64,000 nt of DNA from Actibacterium atlanticum (GTDB taxonomy: Bacteria; Pseudomonadota; Alphaproteobacteria; Rhodobacterales; Rhodobacteraceae), in NCBI RefSeq assembly GCF_000671395.1, contig NZ_AQQY01000002.1, positions 1 to 64,000 of the forward strand, written 5' to 3'. The stretch's first letter is position 1. The number at the start of each line of letters is the position of its first letter. Of the stretch, positions 53,226-63,169 are shown piece by piece. Below the pieces are notes generated by a model. The model was not told where the DNA came from, ran no database searches, and worked only from the letters and a program-made list of their open reading frames with translations. A program made the translations under genes and the position numbers.

Positions 53226-54020
53226 TTACATCAGGTGCGCAACAGGGGGCGCGGCGACAAAGCGCCACTTGCGCTTGGGTCCAGCCATCACATTGAGATA
53301 ATACATTTCGAAGCCGTGGGGCGCACCGCAGGGATGGTGACCTTTGGGCACGCACACCACGTCGCCATCATGAACAGCCATGGTTTCGTTGAGACTTAGG
53401 TCATCGGTATAAACGCGCTGAATGCCAAAGCCGTCAGCGGGGTTGAGGCGATGATAGTAGGTCTCTTCAAGATAGGTGATGCGGGGGAAGTCATCTTCGT
53501 CGTGGCGGTGGCTGGGATAGGAAGACCAGTTGCCCGCAGGGGTGAAAACTTCGGTCACCAGCAGACTGTCACAATAGTCTTCGTTCTCCATCGCGATGTT
53601 GTTGATAAAGCGCGCGTTTGAGCCTTCACCACGCTGTGTCAGCGTGATCCCGTCGGGGCCAATCCGCCGCGCTTGGTGGCCGCCAATGCCGGGCGCCTTG
53701 CACAGGGCGATGGTGGCCTCGGTTGTGGTTTCCAGTGACCAATCGCTATCGTTGGGAACATAGAGACAGTGAGGCGGGGTCTTTTCGAAGACATTCATCC
53801 GATCCCCCAACTCGCCCCAATCCTTACCCGCTGCTTTGATCTTGGCCTTGCCTTCGACCATCACGAGGATCACCTCATTGTCACCGGTCTTTTCAGACCA
53901 GGTTTCGCCCGCATGCAAACGGATCAGATCAAAGCCGACATAGCGCCACCCCGCGCTCTCGGGCGTGATTTGATGCACCTTGCCATGGGTGCCGAAGGGG
54001 TGCTTCAAAAGATCGGGCAT
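53226..54020 (-). CDS. iolB: 5-deoxy-glucuronate isomerase
   Basis: The 264-residue product is a cupin pair that turns 5-deoxyglucuronate into 2-deoxy-5-keto-gluconate (SYPSHRHDEDDFPRITYLEETYYHRLNPADGFGIQRVYTDD; GHHPCGAPHGFEMYYLNVMAG). Histidines for the metal site are present. The ATG at 54020 follows GAGG; the frame extends 11 codons further without support. iolE lies 11 bases upstream. Confidence 0.95.
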   Translation of the reverse strand: MPDLLKHPFGTHGKVHQITPESAGWRYVGFDLIRLHAGETWSEKTGDNEVILVMVEGKAKIKAAGKDWGELGDRMNVFEKTPPHCLYVPNDSDWSLETTTEATIALCKAPGIGGHQARRIGPDGITLTQRGEGSNARFINNIAMENEDYCDSLLVTEVFTPAGNWSSYPSHRHDEDDFPRITYLEETYYHRLNPADGFGIQRVYTDDLSLNETMAVHDGDVVCVPKGHHPCGAPHGFEMYYLNVMAGPKRKWRFVAAPPVAHLM

Positions 54021-54031
54021 GGGGGTGTTCC

Positions 54032-54928
54032 TCAGATAAGACCGGCATCGCAAGCGATGCGCTTGAGCGTATGCAGGCCAAGTGTTTGATACATGAGCGG
54101 ATTGCGCAGATCGGGGTCTTGTTCGGCTTCGATGACAATCCAGCCGTCATAATCGGCCTCCTTCAGGATTTTCAGAAGCGGCTCGAAGTCGATGCCTCCT
54201 TCTTGATCTCCGGGTACGGTGAAGACGCTGCTGCGGACCCCGTCCATAAAGGACAACCCTTCGGCTTCCACTTTTGCGCGGACGGCAGGGCGCACATTTT
54301 TGGCATGGAAATGCGCGACACGAGAGGCGTATTTGGACAGCACCTCGGCCGGGTCGCCGCCGCCGAAATAGCAATGGCCCGCGTCGAACAGAAGCTTGGT
54401 CGCAGGCCCGACCGCCGCCATGAAAGCGTCGATGTCTTCGGGGCTTTGGACGACGGTTCCCATGTGGTGGTGATAGACCAGATCAATGCCCTGATCAGCG
54501 CAGTACTGCGCGATTTCTTCGACCTTGCTGGCAAAGTCCTGCATGCCCGCCGCGTCAAGCGTGGGGCGTTCTGTCAGGGGTTTGGAGAGCCCCTGAACCG
54601 AGTTGGACGTCTCGCAGACGATGCAGACCTTACAGCCATTGTGCTTGAGTTTGTCGAGATGCGGCTGAATCGCTTTTTTCTCGTCTTCGACGGAATGGGC
54701 CAGAAGGTTAAGCGAGTGCCACCCCGAGATGAACTGCAACCCATACCCGGCCAACAACTGCTTAAGGGCGGCAGGATCGTCTTGCGGCCAGCGGTGACCG
54801 TTCTCGATCCCGTCAAAACCGATCAGGTGACCGGCCTCGGCCAGAATGCGTTCTGTCGGGATATCAGCACCAAGGGTTTGATCGTCGTCATTGGCCCAGG
54901 CGATGGGGTTTGTGCCGAATTGAATCAT
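54032..54928 (-). CDS. iolE: Inosose dehydratase
   Basis: The 298-residue product is a TIM-barrel dehydratase that converts scyllo-inosose to the diketone used by IolD (FGTNPIAWANDDDQTLGADIPTERILAEAG at the start; VYHHHMGTVVQ; DAGHCYFGGGDP; WIVIEAEQDP). These contain the expected metal ligands. It is between iolB and iolD. Confidence 0.96.
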   Translation of the reverse strand: MIQFGTNPIAWANDDDQTLGADIPTERILAEAGHLIGFDGIENGHRWPQDDPAALKQLLAGYGLQFISGWHSLNLLAHSVEDEKKAIQPHLDKLKHNGCKVCIVCETSNSVQGLSKPLTERPTLDAAGMQDFASKVEEIAQYCADQGIDLVYHHHMGTVVQSPEDIDAFMAAVGPATKLLFDAGHCYFGGGDPAEVLSKYASRVAHFHAKNVRPAVRAKVEAEGLSFMDGVRSSVFTVPGDQEGGIDFEPLLKILKEADYDGWIVIEAEQDPDLRNPLMYQTLGLHTLKRIACDAGLI

Positions 54929-54962
54929 GGGGGTCGCTCCATGCGGGAAAGAGTGTTGTCGA

Positions 54963-56810
54963 CTAGTTGACCAGGCGCTGACGCTGGCGGTCCTTTAGGT
55001 AGGATTCAAAGGAGGCCTGCACGCCCTCCTGCGTAGAGACTTCGGGCACCGCAACGTCCCACCAGTGGCCGACGCCCTCGAATCCGGGGCCCTCTTTGGC
55101 GCTGGTCTCGATTACGATTGCTGTGGGAATGTCCCGACCGCGCGCGGCGGCGATTTGCGACTCAAGGTCTGCGATGTCGGTGGCTTTCACGGCGTGCGCG
55201 CCCATGGACGCGGCATGGGCCACATAGTCGATTTCAGGTTGGGTTTCGACGTTGCAATCCACATACATGTTGTTGAAAGCCTGCCCGCCACAAACCAAAG
55301 TTTGCAGGCGATTGATGCAGCCGTATCCGCGGTTGTCGGTCAGAACAACGGTGAACGGCACCCGCCGCATCACTGCAGTCGCCAGTTCGGAGTTGGCCAT
55401 CATATAAGAGCCGTCCCCGACAAAGCAGATGACCTCACGCTCGGGGCGGGCGAGCTTTAGCCCCATGGCCCCGGCGATTTCATAGCCCATGCACGAAAAA
55501 CCGTATTCCATGTGGTAGCCGCCCTGCGCGGGTTGCCATAAGAGCTTTAATGCGCCCGGCATTGTGCCTGCTGCGCACATGGCGATGGCTGTGTCATCGG
55601 TTGCGCGCTGGACGGCGCCAATCACTTCGGCGTCCAGCGGGCGATAGTCGGTTGGGGTGTTCTGGCGCGGTGCGCAATGGGCGGTCACAGCGTCAAGCCA
55701 AGCTTGGCGTGCGGATTGATCCACGGGGGCTGCTTTGTGATCCCCAAGCGCCGCGCCAATGGCTTCCAGCGCGGTTTTCGCATCGCCCATAACCGGGAGC
55801 GCGCCATGCTTTTCGGCGTCGTAAGCCGCGACATTGATCGAAACCAGCTTTCGGTTTGCCTGCTTGAACAACGCCCAGGAACCGGTTGTGAAATCCTGAA
55901 ACCGGGTGCCGACACCAATCACCAGATCTGCCTCGGCTGCAATCTTGTTTGCCGCTGCCGAGCCATCAACCCCAGAGGCGCCAAAGTTCATCGGGTGGCT
56001 TTGTGCCAGCGCAGACTTGCCTGCCTGTGTCTCTACGACGGGAATGTTATGTGCCGCTGCAAAAGCGCCCAATGTGTCTTCGGCTTGCGCGTAGATCACG
56101 CCCCCACCTGCGACGATCACAGGAGTCTTGGCAGCCTTGATAAGGGTGACGACATCTTCAATCTCGCGCGGGTCAGGGGCCGGGCGGCGGATGCGCCAGA
56201 CCTTGGGGGTAAAGAACTCTGCGGGATAATCGAAGGCTTCTGCCTGCACGTCCTGACAGAAAGCAAGCGTGACCGGGCCGCAGCTTGCGGGATCGGTCAT
56301 TGTGGCCATCGCGCGCGGCAGGCAGGTGAGCAGGTGCTCGGGCCGCGAAATACGGTCGAAATAGCGGCTGACACTGCGGAACATATCGTTGGCAGACAGT
56401 GTGCCATCTTCGAAATTCTCGATCTGTTGGAGCACCGGATCCGGGCGGCGGTTGGCAAAGACATCCCCGGGGATAAACAGCACGGGCAGACGGTTTACAT
56501 GCGCAAGTGCGGCTGCGGTCAGCATATTGGTCGCACCCGGCCCGATAGACGAGGTCACGGCCTGCGCCCGCGTGCGTTTCATCCCCTTGGCAAAGGCGAT
56601 GGCGGTATGGGCCATCGTCTGTTCGTTCTGGCCACGCCACGTTGGGAAGCTTTCGCCCGCCTGTTGCAGCGCCTCACCCAGACCAGCCACGTTGCCGTGA
56701 CCGAAAATGCCCCAGATGCCTTCGATGAAACGTTCGCCCTCTTCGGTCATTTGCACCGAGAGCCATTTCACCATGGCTTGCGCAGCGGTTAAACGGATTG
56801 TCTTGCTCAT
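54963..56810 (-). CDS. iolD: 3D-(3,5/4)-trihydroxycyclohexane-1,2-dione hydrolase
   Basis: The 615-residue product is a thiamin-diphosphate enzyme that opens the inositol ring. It has the usual three-domain arrangement, with IWGIFGHGNVAGLGEALQQ in the N-terminal domain and the ThDP-binding VICFVGDGSYMMANSELATA in the C-terminal domain. Length and operon context fit IolD. It lies 34 bases upstream of iolE. Confidence 0.96.
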   Translation of the reverse strand: MSKTIRLTAAQAMVKWLSVQMTEEGERFIEGIWGIFGHGNVAGLGEALQQAGESFPTWRGQNEQTMAHTAIAFAKGMKRTRAQAVTSSIGPGATNMLTAAALAHVNRLPVLFIPGDVFANRRPDPVLQQIENFEDGTLSANDMFRSVSRYFDRISRPEHLLTCLPRAMATMTDPASCGPVTLAFCQDVQAEAFDYPAEFFTPKVWRIRRPAPDPREIEDVVTLIKAAKTPVIVAGGGVIYAQAEDTLGAFAAAHNIPVVETQAGKSALAQSHPMNFGASGVDGSAAANKIAAEADLVIGVGTRFQDFTTGSWALFKQANRKLVSINVAAYDAEKHGALPVMGDAKTALEAIGAALGDHKAAPVDQSARQAWLDAVTAHCAPRQNTPTDYRPLDAEVIGAVQRATDDTAIAMCAAGTMPGALKLLWQPAQGGYHMEYGFSCMGYEIAGAMGLKLARPEREVICFVGDGSYMMANSELATAVMRRVPFTVVLTDNRGYGCINRLQTLVCGGQAFNNMYVDCNVETQPEIDYVAHAASMGAHAVKATDIADLESQIAAARGRDIPTAIVIETSAKEGPGFEGVGHWWDVAVPEVSTQEGVQASFESYLKDRQRQRLVN

Positions 56811-56822
56811 GAGATTTCTCCT

Positions 56823-58766
56823 TTACTCCGCGTTGCGGCGGGCTTTGGCGCGGGCGGTGTCCCACACCTTGCATAGGCGGGCATAGCGGGCAGACATCTG
56901 ATCCACGGCTGTGGCATCGTCCATCTGGCCTTTCATCCATGCGCGCGCGGCATCACCGAAAATCGTGCGCCCCACTGCGAACCCCTTGACCAGATCGAAA
57001 GCGGCGGCGACTTCAAAGGATGCGGCAAGTTCTTCTTCTGGTGCGTCGAGCCCCAGAACCACAATGCCGCGGGTGTATTTGTCGTAGTCTTCAATGGCAC
57101 TGACCGCTTTGCCCCACGCTTCGTGCGTTTTCAGCGGTTCCAGTTTCCACCAATCGGGATAGACGCCCGCTTGGTAAAACTGCCGGATCAAGGTGGGGGT
57201 GGTGTCGTCATCAACGGGACCCACTTTCGATGGAATGACCTCTAGCAGAAACTCAAGGTCATGGCGGCGACCCGCGGTAAAGAGGCGCTTGACGGTTTCT
57301 TCCTGTGCGGCGCGCGTTTCCGGTGCATCGTCCGGGTGACAGAAACACAGGCATTTGATGACGTTTTCGGCGGCCCATTCGACCAGAGTGCCACAGTCTG
57401 AACCAAGTTCAGGTTCCAGTTCCAGCGGCCTTGAGCCGGGCCATTCTGTTGGACGGCCGACCCACAGGCCCGAACCTGAGGCCCGATGCAACGCACTGCG
57501 TCCGATCCGGTTGTCGCACAGGATTCCGTAACCGGTTTCGCTTCCCTGAACACGCAACGCCGCATCCAGGCACAGCTCTTTGAATGCCGCGCCTTTCTTA
57601 AGGTCATAACCTTCCATCTCTTCCAGCTGCAGCCGGTGATCGAAAGCAAAGACACGCATGTTGGACCAATCCCCAGAATTGCGTGTATGGCGCGTGGTGG
57701 ACCAGTGAATTTGTTCGAGCGCGGGATCATTGCGCAAATCTTTCTGCACCACGCCACGGCCAAGGAAATACGCCAGCTCGATTTCAGAGGGGTAGGCGGG
57801 TGTACACCCGTGGCGGGATACGGCGAAGGCCCCACAGGCATTGGCGTATTTAAGCGCCATGGGCCAATCGACGTCATCAAGCCCGTCCGACGCCATCCAA
57901 CCTTTGAGCAAACCCGAGAAGAACCCGTCGCCTGCGCCCAGCACGTTGAACACTTCGATGGGGAAACCTTCCCCTGTCTGGCCATCGTCAAGGCTGGCTG
58001 GAACCGCGCCCTGGAAGGCCGAGGCCCCCAGCGCGCCGCGTTTGCACACCAGCACCGCCTGAGATTTCTCGCGCACGGCGCGCAAAGCCGCCAAGGTATC
58101 GGTCGATCCGCCTGCGATGTGGAATTCTTCTTCGGTGCCCACAATCAGATCGAAGTAGTGCAGGGTCGACAGAAGTTTTTGCGTCACTTCCGCGCTTTCG
58201 GCAAAACGGCTTTCGCCGTCGCCGTGGCCAAGCACGCCCCACAGATTGGGCCGGTAATCAATGTCCAGCGCCGTGCGCAACCCGTGCTTGCGCGCCAGAT
58301 CAAGCGCCTTGGTGACGGCGGCTTCGGTCTTGGGGTTGGACAAATGCGTTCCGGTGACAACGACGGCCCGAGCACTGGCGATGAAGGCCTCGTCGATGTC
58401 ATCTTCACACAGTGCCATGTCGGCGCAGTCTTCCCGGTAAAAGATCAACGGGAACTGTTCTTCATCACGAATTCCAAGGATTACCAGCGCTGTCAGACGG
58501 TCGGGGTCGGTTTTCACGCCTTGAGTAGAGACACCTTCACGGGCCAGTTGTTCAAGAATGAAGCGGCCCATGTGTTCGTTGCCCACCCGCGAGATCAGTC
58601 CGGTTTTCAGACCCAGACGGGAGGTGCCGCAGGCAATGTTTGTCGGGCTTCCGCCAATGTATTTGCGAAAAGAGCTCATATCTTCGAGCCGCCCGCCGAT
58701 TTGGGCGCCATAGAGGTCAACGCCCGCGCGGCCGATGGTGATTACGTCGAGAGTTTTGGTCGTCAT
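56823..58766 (-). CDS. iolC: IolC kinase fused to a DUF2090 aldolase-like domain
   Basis: The 647-residue product is a fusion. Residues 1-330 are a PfkB-family 5-dehydro-2-deoxygluconokinase, with IGGSPTNIACGTSRLGL near 38-54 and the catalytic NVLGAGDGFFSGL (D280). Residues 335-640 are a DUF2090 domain resembling IolJ-type aldolases (FAFDHRLQLEEMEG at the junction; SKVGPVDDD; GIVVLGLDAPEEELA). One protein may therefore phosphorylate and cleave the intermediate. The fusion is common in alphaproteobacteria. Confidence 0.93.
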   Translation of the reverse strand: MTTKTLDVITIGRAGVDLYGAQIGGRLEDMSSFRKYIGGSPTNIACGTSRLGLKTGLISRVGNEHMGRFILEQLAREGVSTQGVKTDPDRLTALVILGIRDEEQFPLIFYREDCADMALCEDDIDEAFIASARAVVVTGTHLSNPKTEAAVTKALDLARKHGLRTALDIDYRPNLWGVLGHGDGESRFAESAEVTQKLLSTLHYFDLIVGTEEEFHIAGGSTDTLAALRAVREKSQAVLVCKRGALGASAFQGAVPASLDDGQTGEGFPIEVFNVLGAGDGFFSGLLKGWMASDGLDDVDWPMALKYANACGAFAVSRHGCTPAYPSEIELAYFLGRGVVQKDLRNDPALEQIHWSTTRHTRNSGDWSNMRVFAFDHRLQLEEMEGYDLKKGAAFKELCLDAALRVQGSETGYGILCDNRIGRSALHRASGSGLWVGRPTEWPGSRPLELEPELGSDCGTLVEWAAENVIKCLCFCHPDDAPETRAAQEETVKRLFTAGRRHDLEFLLEVIPSKVGPVDDDTTPTLIRQFYQAGVYPDWWKLEPLKTHEAWGKAVSAIEDYDKYTRGIVVLGLDAPEEELAASFEVAAAFDLVKGFAVGRTIFGDAARAWMKGQMDDATAVDQMSARYARLCKVWDTARAKARRNAE

Positions 58767-58767
58767 C

Positions 58768-58989
58768 TTAGGTGTCCACTGTCACAGGCCGGTCATCCGA
58801 AAAGGCCTTTGCATGAAGGATGCGCTCGCGTACGAGCTGATGTTTTAAGTCGGGGTGGACCTGGGACCCCTCGCGGAGTCTGAGAGCAGTTCCCGTGCCG
58901 ATCAAAGCAGCGCCAAAAGGTGTGTCGAGCAGTTTCTGCATAAGCAGACGGTCTCCGAGACAGCGAATTTCAAGAGGAGTCCCGGGCAT
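58768..58989 (-). CDS. Possible small protein or gene remnant upstream of iolC
   Basis: A 73-codon frame ends one base before the iolC start (MPGTPLEIRCLGDRLLMQKL as first residues, DDRPVTVDT as last). It has no ribosome binding site and no family I know. The tight junction with iolC could mean a real, coupled gene. Otherwise this 281-base gap holds only the hairpin at 59007. Support is weak. Confidence 0.25.
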   Translation of the reverse strand: MPGTPLEIRCLGDRLLMQKLLDTPFGAALIGTGTALRLREGSQVHPDLKHQLVRERILHAKAFSDDRPVTVDT

Positions 58990-59006
58990 GCGGAACAGTG
59001 TTCAAG

Positions 59007-59034
59007 GGGTGGGCAACGCGGATGCTGCCCACCC
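59007..59034 (-). terminator. Hairpin between the transporter genes and iolC
   Basis: TGCCCACCC (59026-59034) pairs with GGGTGGGCA (59007-59015). It lies 14 bases after the ATPase stop on the minus strand, without a strong T-run, and may act as an attenuator between uptake and catabolic genes. Confidence 0.5.
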
Positions 59035-59047
59035 AGGGGAGGAATTT

Positions 59048-59869
59048 TTAGACCGTTCCGCCAAGTGAGCCTTCGAGCGAAGCCAATTCCTGACCGCCGG
59101 CCATAAGGTCCTGCAGCTGTTCTGGGGTGATTTCACCCCGTACCGCCGTGCCAAGGGTCTTGCCGCGATTGAGTACCGTGAAACGATCCCCCACCGCCAA
59201 GGCATGACGCACGTTGTGGCTGATGAAGACCACGCCGATCCCCTGACGGCGGACCTTGTCGATGGTCGCCAGAACGTTCGAGGTTTGACGCACCCCGAGG
59301 GCCGATGTCGGTTCGTCCAGAATCAGGATTTTGGCTCCGAAGTAGACCGCGCGAGCAATGGCAACTGTCTGGCGCTCCCCCCCCGAAAGGGTGCCGACGG
59401 CCTGATCCGGGCCACGCAGGTTAATGCCCATCTTGCGCATTTCTTCCACGCAGACTTCGTTGGCAAACTTTGTGTCGAAACGTTTGCCAAGCCCTTTGCC
59501 CTTGGTCGGTTCGCGCCCCATGAAGAAGTTACGGGTCACCGACATCAATGGGATCATGGCCAGATCCTGAAACACGGTGGCGATCCCGGCCTCCATCGCA
59601 TCACGTGGCGTGTTGAAGTTCATCGGCTTGCCTTCAAAGAAGATCTCTCCTTTGGTTGGCTTGTGCACGCCCGACATGGTCTTGATGAATGTCGATTTGC
59701 CGGCGCCGTTATCGCCCAGAAGGCAATGGCATTCGCCCGGTTTCACATCGAAGCTTACGCCGGCAAGCGCGATAATGTTGCCGAAGTGCTTTTCGATATT
59801 CTTCATCTCGACGACGGGATGAATATGGGCTGTCGGGTCGCCGTGATGGAATTTGCTGTCGTCAGTCAT
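59048..59869 (-). CDS. Sugar (probably inositol) ABC ATPase, single domain
   Basis: The 273-residue product has Walker [10 protein letters not shown] at residues 52-60, the signature [15 protein letters not shown] and Walker [13 protein letters not shown]. Most CUT2-type ATPases, including the Caulobacter inositol IatA, are about 500 residues with two nucleotide-binding domains; this one has a single domain, like FrcA of the rhizobial fructose transporter. The ATG at 59869 is one base after the permease stop. Substrate is inferred from context. Confidence 0.9.
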   Translation of the reverse strand: MTDDSKFHHGDPTAHIHPVVEMKNIEKHFGNIIALAGVSFDVKPGECHCLLGDNGAGKSTFIKTMSGVHKPTKGEIFFEGKPMNFNTPRDAMEAGIATVFQDLAMIPLMSVTRNFFMGREPTKGKGLGKRFDTKFANEVCVEEMRKMGINLRGPDQAVGTLSGGERQTVAIARAVYFGAKILILDEPTSALGVRQTSNVLATIDKVRRQGIGVVFISHNVRHALAVGDRFTVLNRGKTLGTAVRGEITPEQLQDLMAGGQELASLEGSLGGTV

Positions 59870-59870
59870 A

Positions 59871-60977
59871 TCAGCGCTCCCCTGTGACGCGTTTGCGGAT
59901 CGCATTGTTGAAAAGAACAGCGATCAGCAGCATGCCGCCCAGGAAGACCTGGAACCAGTCCTGATCGAAGTCGGTGTAGGTCAGGCCAATCACCACCATG
60001 CCGAAGATGATGGAGCCGAAGAAGGCACCGATGGCCGACCCATAGCCGCCGGTCAAAAGGCAGCCCCCGATCACGGCCGCGATGATGGCTTCGAACTCTT
60101 TCTGGAAACCGCGGCGGGCGTCCGTCGAACCGGCATCCATCACAGTGATGATGGCAACCAGTGCGGCACAACAAGCGGTCAGCATGAACAAAGAGATTTT
60201 CACGCGGTTCACCGGAACGCCCGAGTTAGACGCTGCGGTGGTGTCCCCGCCGGAAGCAAAAATCCAGTTGCCCGCAGGCGTGCGCAGCAGAATGTAGGTT
60301 GCAGCCAGTGCAATCGCGATGAACCAAAGGATTTCCACCGGAATGCCGGGCACTTTGGGGGCGCCGCTTTTGAAAGTGGCGACAAAGCCGTTGTCGGCAA
60401 GCCAGAGGAACAGGCCAGGGAAAGCATCGCCCGAGAAGAATGGCGCCAGCCAATCGCCCTCGATGGTGTCACGCACTCCGCGCAGCTGGGTCGAGCCACC
60501 GGTTGCCATTTTCAGGCCAACCAGAGACAGGCCGCGAAGGATAAACAAGAACGCCAGCGTTACGATAAAGGATGGCAACCCCGAGCGGATTACGATGTTG
60601 CCGTTGACCGCGCCGACACAGGCGGCAAATACAAAGGTAAGGGGGATCGAAATGATCAGGGGCAGGCCCCAGGTCACAACGCAGACCCCAAAGAACAAAC
60701 CCGCGAAGGCGACCATTGAACCGATGGACAGATCGAACTCGCCGCCGATCATCAACAATGCGGCCCCGATCGCCAGAATTCCCAGTTGGGCAGCAGGTGT
60801 CATGAAGTTTATGACGCCCGACAGGCTGAACATCGCGCTGTCTGCTGTCAGAGCAAAGAAGATGATAACCAGGATTACACCTGCAATCGCGCCAAGCTCT
60901 GGACGTTTCATCATTTTGGCAAAGAATGGTTCGGACTTTAGCCGTTCATCCACTGCCTCTGGGGTCGTTTCGCTCAT
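59871..60977 (-). CDS. Sugar (probably inositol) ABC permease
   Basis: The 368-residue product is a CUT2-family permease with about nine to ten membrane helices ([65 protein letters not shown] at the start). [10 protein letters not shown] is the family signature. The ATG at 60977 has GGGAGGG upstream; the frame runs ten codons further. It lies between the ATPase and the binding-protein genes. Confidence 0.92.
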   Translation of the reverse strand: MSETTPEAVDERLKSEPFFAKMMKRPELGAIAGVILVIIFFALTADSAMFSLSGVINFMTPAAQLGILAIGAALLMIGGEFDLSIGSMVAFAGLFFGVCVVTWGLPLIISIPLTFVFAACVGAVNGNIVIRSGLPSFIVTLAFLFILRGLSLVGLKMATGGSTQLRGVRDTIEGDWLAPFFSGDAFPGLFLWLADNGFVATFKSGAPKVPGIPVEILWFIAIALAATYILLRTPAGNWIFASGGDTTAASNSGVPVNRVKISLFMLTACCAALVAIITVMDAGSTDARRGFQKEFEAIIAAVIGGCLLTGGYGSAIGAFFGSIIFGMVVIGLTYTDFDQDWFQVFLGGMLLIAVLFNNAIRKRVTGER

Positions 60978-61049
60978 TTTTCCCTCCCGGATTAGATGGA
61001 ACGGCACCGCAGTGCCGTTCCGATGTTTAGTGATCCAAGCAGAGCCGGA

Positions 61050-61970
61050 TCAGCGGATGCCTTTGGCGGACAGATCCACAACCTGACCGGCTTTGTCAGC
61101 GGTGATCAGGTTCGGACCCGAAGGCACATTACCGCCGGGCATCAGGCCGTATTTGGCGTGCAGGCCCAGAAAATTCACCGACAGGTAGCCTTGCAGGAAC
61201 TGCTGCTGGTCGATGGCGAAGGCGGCGTCACCGGCAACAACGGACTGCAGGAAGCTTGCCGACAGGTCGAACGAAGCAACTTTCACGTCGCGGCCCGACG
61301 CTTTCGCAGCGGCAACCGAAGGTTCACCAGCGGTCGAGGCGCCCAGAGCCATCACAGTGTCGATGCTTTCATCCGACGCCAGTGCAGCGGCCACTTTCGA
61401 CTCGATCTCGGTCGGGTCGTTGGTGGTGGGCAGAACTTTTGACGCACCGCCGAAGCCTTCGGCAAAACCAGCACAGCGCAGATCAAGCGCCACATTGCCG
61501 ACTTCCTGGTTCACACAGATGGCGCTGGTGCCACCCATCGAAGCCAGTTTTTCACCAGCGGCTTTGCCCGCGTCGAATTCGTCCTGACCGACGTGCAGCA
61601 GGGCACCCAGGCCTTTTGAAACATCCGACCCCGAGTTGATCGAAATCACCGGGATACCGGCGGCCACGGCGCGTTCAATTGACGGCCCAAGCGCATCAGC
61701 ATCAGGAATCGAAACGATGAGCCCGTCAGGCTCTTGGTTTACCGCAGCATCGATCAGCTGCGACATGGCAACCATGTCGAACGTTTCCGGGGACCGATAG
61801 TCGACGTTCACGCCGGTATCGCGGCCCGCTTCCTCGACACCGTTTTTGACAACCGACCAGAACGGGTCGTTCGCCTGACCGTGGGCCACGACGATGATGT
61901 CCTGTGCTGCCACCGGTGCGGCGACAGCGATTGCCGACGCGGCAACGATGCCTTTGATGAGGTTCTTCAT
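61050..61970 (-). CDS. Sugar (probably inositol) ABC binding protein
   Basis: The 306-residue product has a signal peptide (about residues 1-23, ending VAAQ) and the ribose/xylose-type periplasmic-binding fold (DIIVVAHGQANDPFWSVVKNGVEEAGRDTGV; EPDGLIVSIPDADAL; VISINSGSD). Its genomic position suggests inositol. The ATG at 61970 follows GGAGG; the frame is open 15 codons further. iolG lies 164 bases upstream. Confidence 0.92.
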   Translation of the reverse strand: MKNLIKGIVAASAIAVAAPVAAQDIIVVAHGQANDPFWSVVKNGVEEAGRDTGVNVDYRSPETFDMVAMSQLIDAAVNQEPDGLIVSIPDADALGPSIERAVAAGIPVISINSGSDVSKGLGALLHVGQDEFDAGKAAGEKLASMGGTSAICVNQEVGNVALDLRCAGFAEGFGGASKVLPTTNDPTEIESKVAAALASDESIDTVMALGASTAGEPSVAAAKASGRDVKVASFDLSASFLQSVVAGDAAFAIDQQQFLQGYLSVNFLGLHAKYGLMPGGNVPSGPNLITADKAGQVVDLSAKGIR

Positions 61971-62134
61971 TTCAATTCCTCCCAATTGGTATGAGTGACT
62001 CATATGATTGGCCATTTTTGGCCAGAACTATCCGGCTTGCGCCGAATTTCGTATCGCAGAGCCGACTGGCGGCGCGCGAAATTCTCCTCCACTTTCCTAG
62101 ACGCGTGGGCCGTTGCCCGCGCAGGAAGTTCATA

Positions 62135-63133
62135 TTACCCGACATCTGCCAGGTTGATCGGTTTACCCTCGGCGACCGAACGGGTTGCGGCTTCGGCCAT
62201 GGCCAGTGCAGCGACACCATCGTCAAGGGTTACGGGCAGCGCTTTGCCCCCGTTTACGGCGTCGACGAATGCGCTCCACTCTGCCGCATAAGACGGCATG
62301 TAGCGCTCAAGGAAAAAATACGTAGGCTTGGCACCAGTGACGCCCGCGATGGTTGACTTCACCAAGGTGTTCTCGAGCATGTTCTGCGCCTGCAAGAGCC
62401 CTTCAGACCCCAACAATTCAACCCGTTGGTCGTACCCGTACACGGCCCGGCGCGAGTTCTTGATGACCGCAACTTTGCCATCCGCATAGGTCATGGTCAC
62501 CACGGCGGTGTCCACATCGCCTGCTGCTCCGATTTCCGGATCAACGATCGAGCTGCCGACCGCAGAGATCGTCACCGGAGGAGCCCCCATGATGAAGTTC
62601 GCCATGTCAAAGTCATGGATCATCATATCACGGAACAATCCGCCAGAGACCTTAATATAGCTTACGGGCGGCGGCGCTGGGTCGAAGGACGTAATTGACA
62701 AAAGCTCTGCCTTGCCGACATCGCCCGCATTCAGTGCGTCTTTCAGCGCGCCAAAGTTGGGGTCAAATCGGCGGTTGAACCCGATCATTACCGGCTTGCC
62801 ACTGTCTTCAACGTTAGCTTGGCAGGCGCGGGCGCGCTCAAGGCTCAGGTCAACAGGCTTTTCGCACAATACGGCTTTACCGGCTGCGGCGGCTTGTTCG
62901 ATCAGATTTGAATGCGTGTCCGTGGATGTTGCAATCAGAACTGCGCCGATTTCCGGGTCTGCGATGATATCTTCGGTCGCGCGCACCGCACAGCCAAAGG
63001 TCTGTGCCAGCTTCTCTGCGTTTTCCGGGAACACATCCGACACCGCAACGAGTTCACTATCGGGATGTGCCGTGATTGCCTTGGCGTGTACAATTGCAAT
63101 ACGGCCAGCGCCGAGAAGCCCTACCTTCAACAT
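62135..63133 (-). CDS. iolG: Inositol 2-dehydrogenase
   Basis: The 332-residue product is a Gfo/Idh/MocA-family NAD-dependent dehydrogenase: VGLLGAGRIAIVHAKAI near residue 3 is the Rossmann fold and LCEKPVDLSLERA near residue 94 carries the family lysine. SGGLFRDMMIHDFDMANFIMG includes the catalytic Asp and His. It oxidises myo-inositol to scyllo-inosose, the first catabolic step. GGAGG precedes the ATG. It is divergent from the LacI-type regulator and heads the operon. Confidence 0.94.
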   Translation of the reverse strand: MLKVGLLGAGRIAIVHAKAITAHPDSELVAVSDVFPENAEKLAQTFGCAVRATEDIIADPEIGAVLIATSTDTHSNLIEQAAAAGKAVLCEKPVDLSLERARACQANVEDSGKPVMIGFNRRFDPNFGALKDALNAGDVGKAELLSITSFDPAPPPVSYIKVSGGLFRDMMIHDFDMANFIMGAPPVTISAVGSSIVDPEIGAAGDVDTAVVTMTYADGKVAVIKNSRRAVYGYDQRVELLGSEGLLQAQNMLENTLVKSTIAGVTGAKPTYFFLERYMPSYAAEWSAFVDAVNGGKALPVTLDDGVAALAMAEAATRSVAEGKPINLADVG

Positions 63134-63169
63134 GAATCCTCCCTTGCCCGATTCTGTGGCTTTTCCAAA

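Noticed and set aside
55677-56792. 371-codon plus-strand frame over iolD
   Set aside because: Antisense to iolD, whose identity is secure; no recognisable protein.
57486-58883. 465-codon plus-strand frame over iolC
   Set aside because: Antisense to the fused IolC gene; composition typical of a shadow frame.
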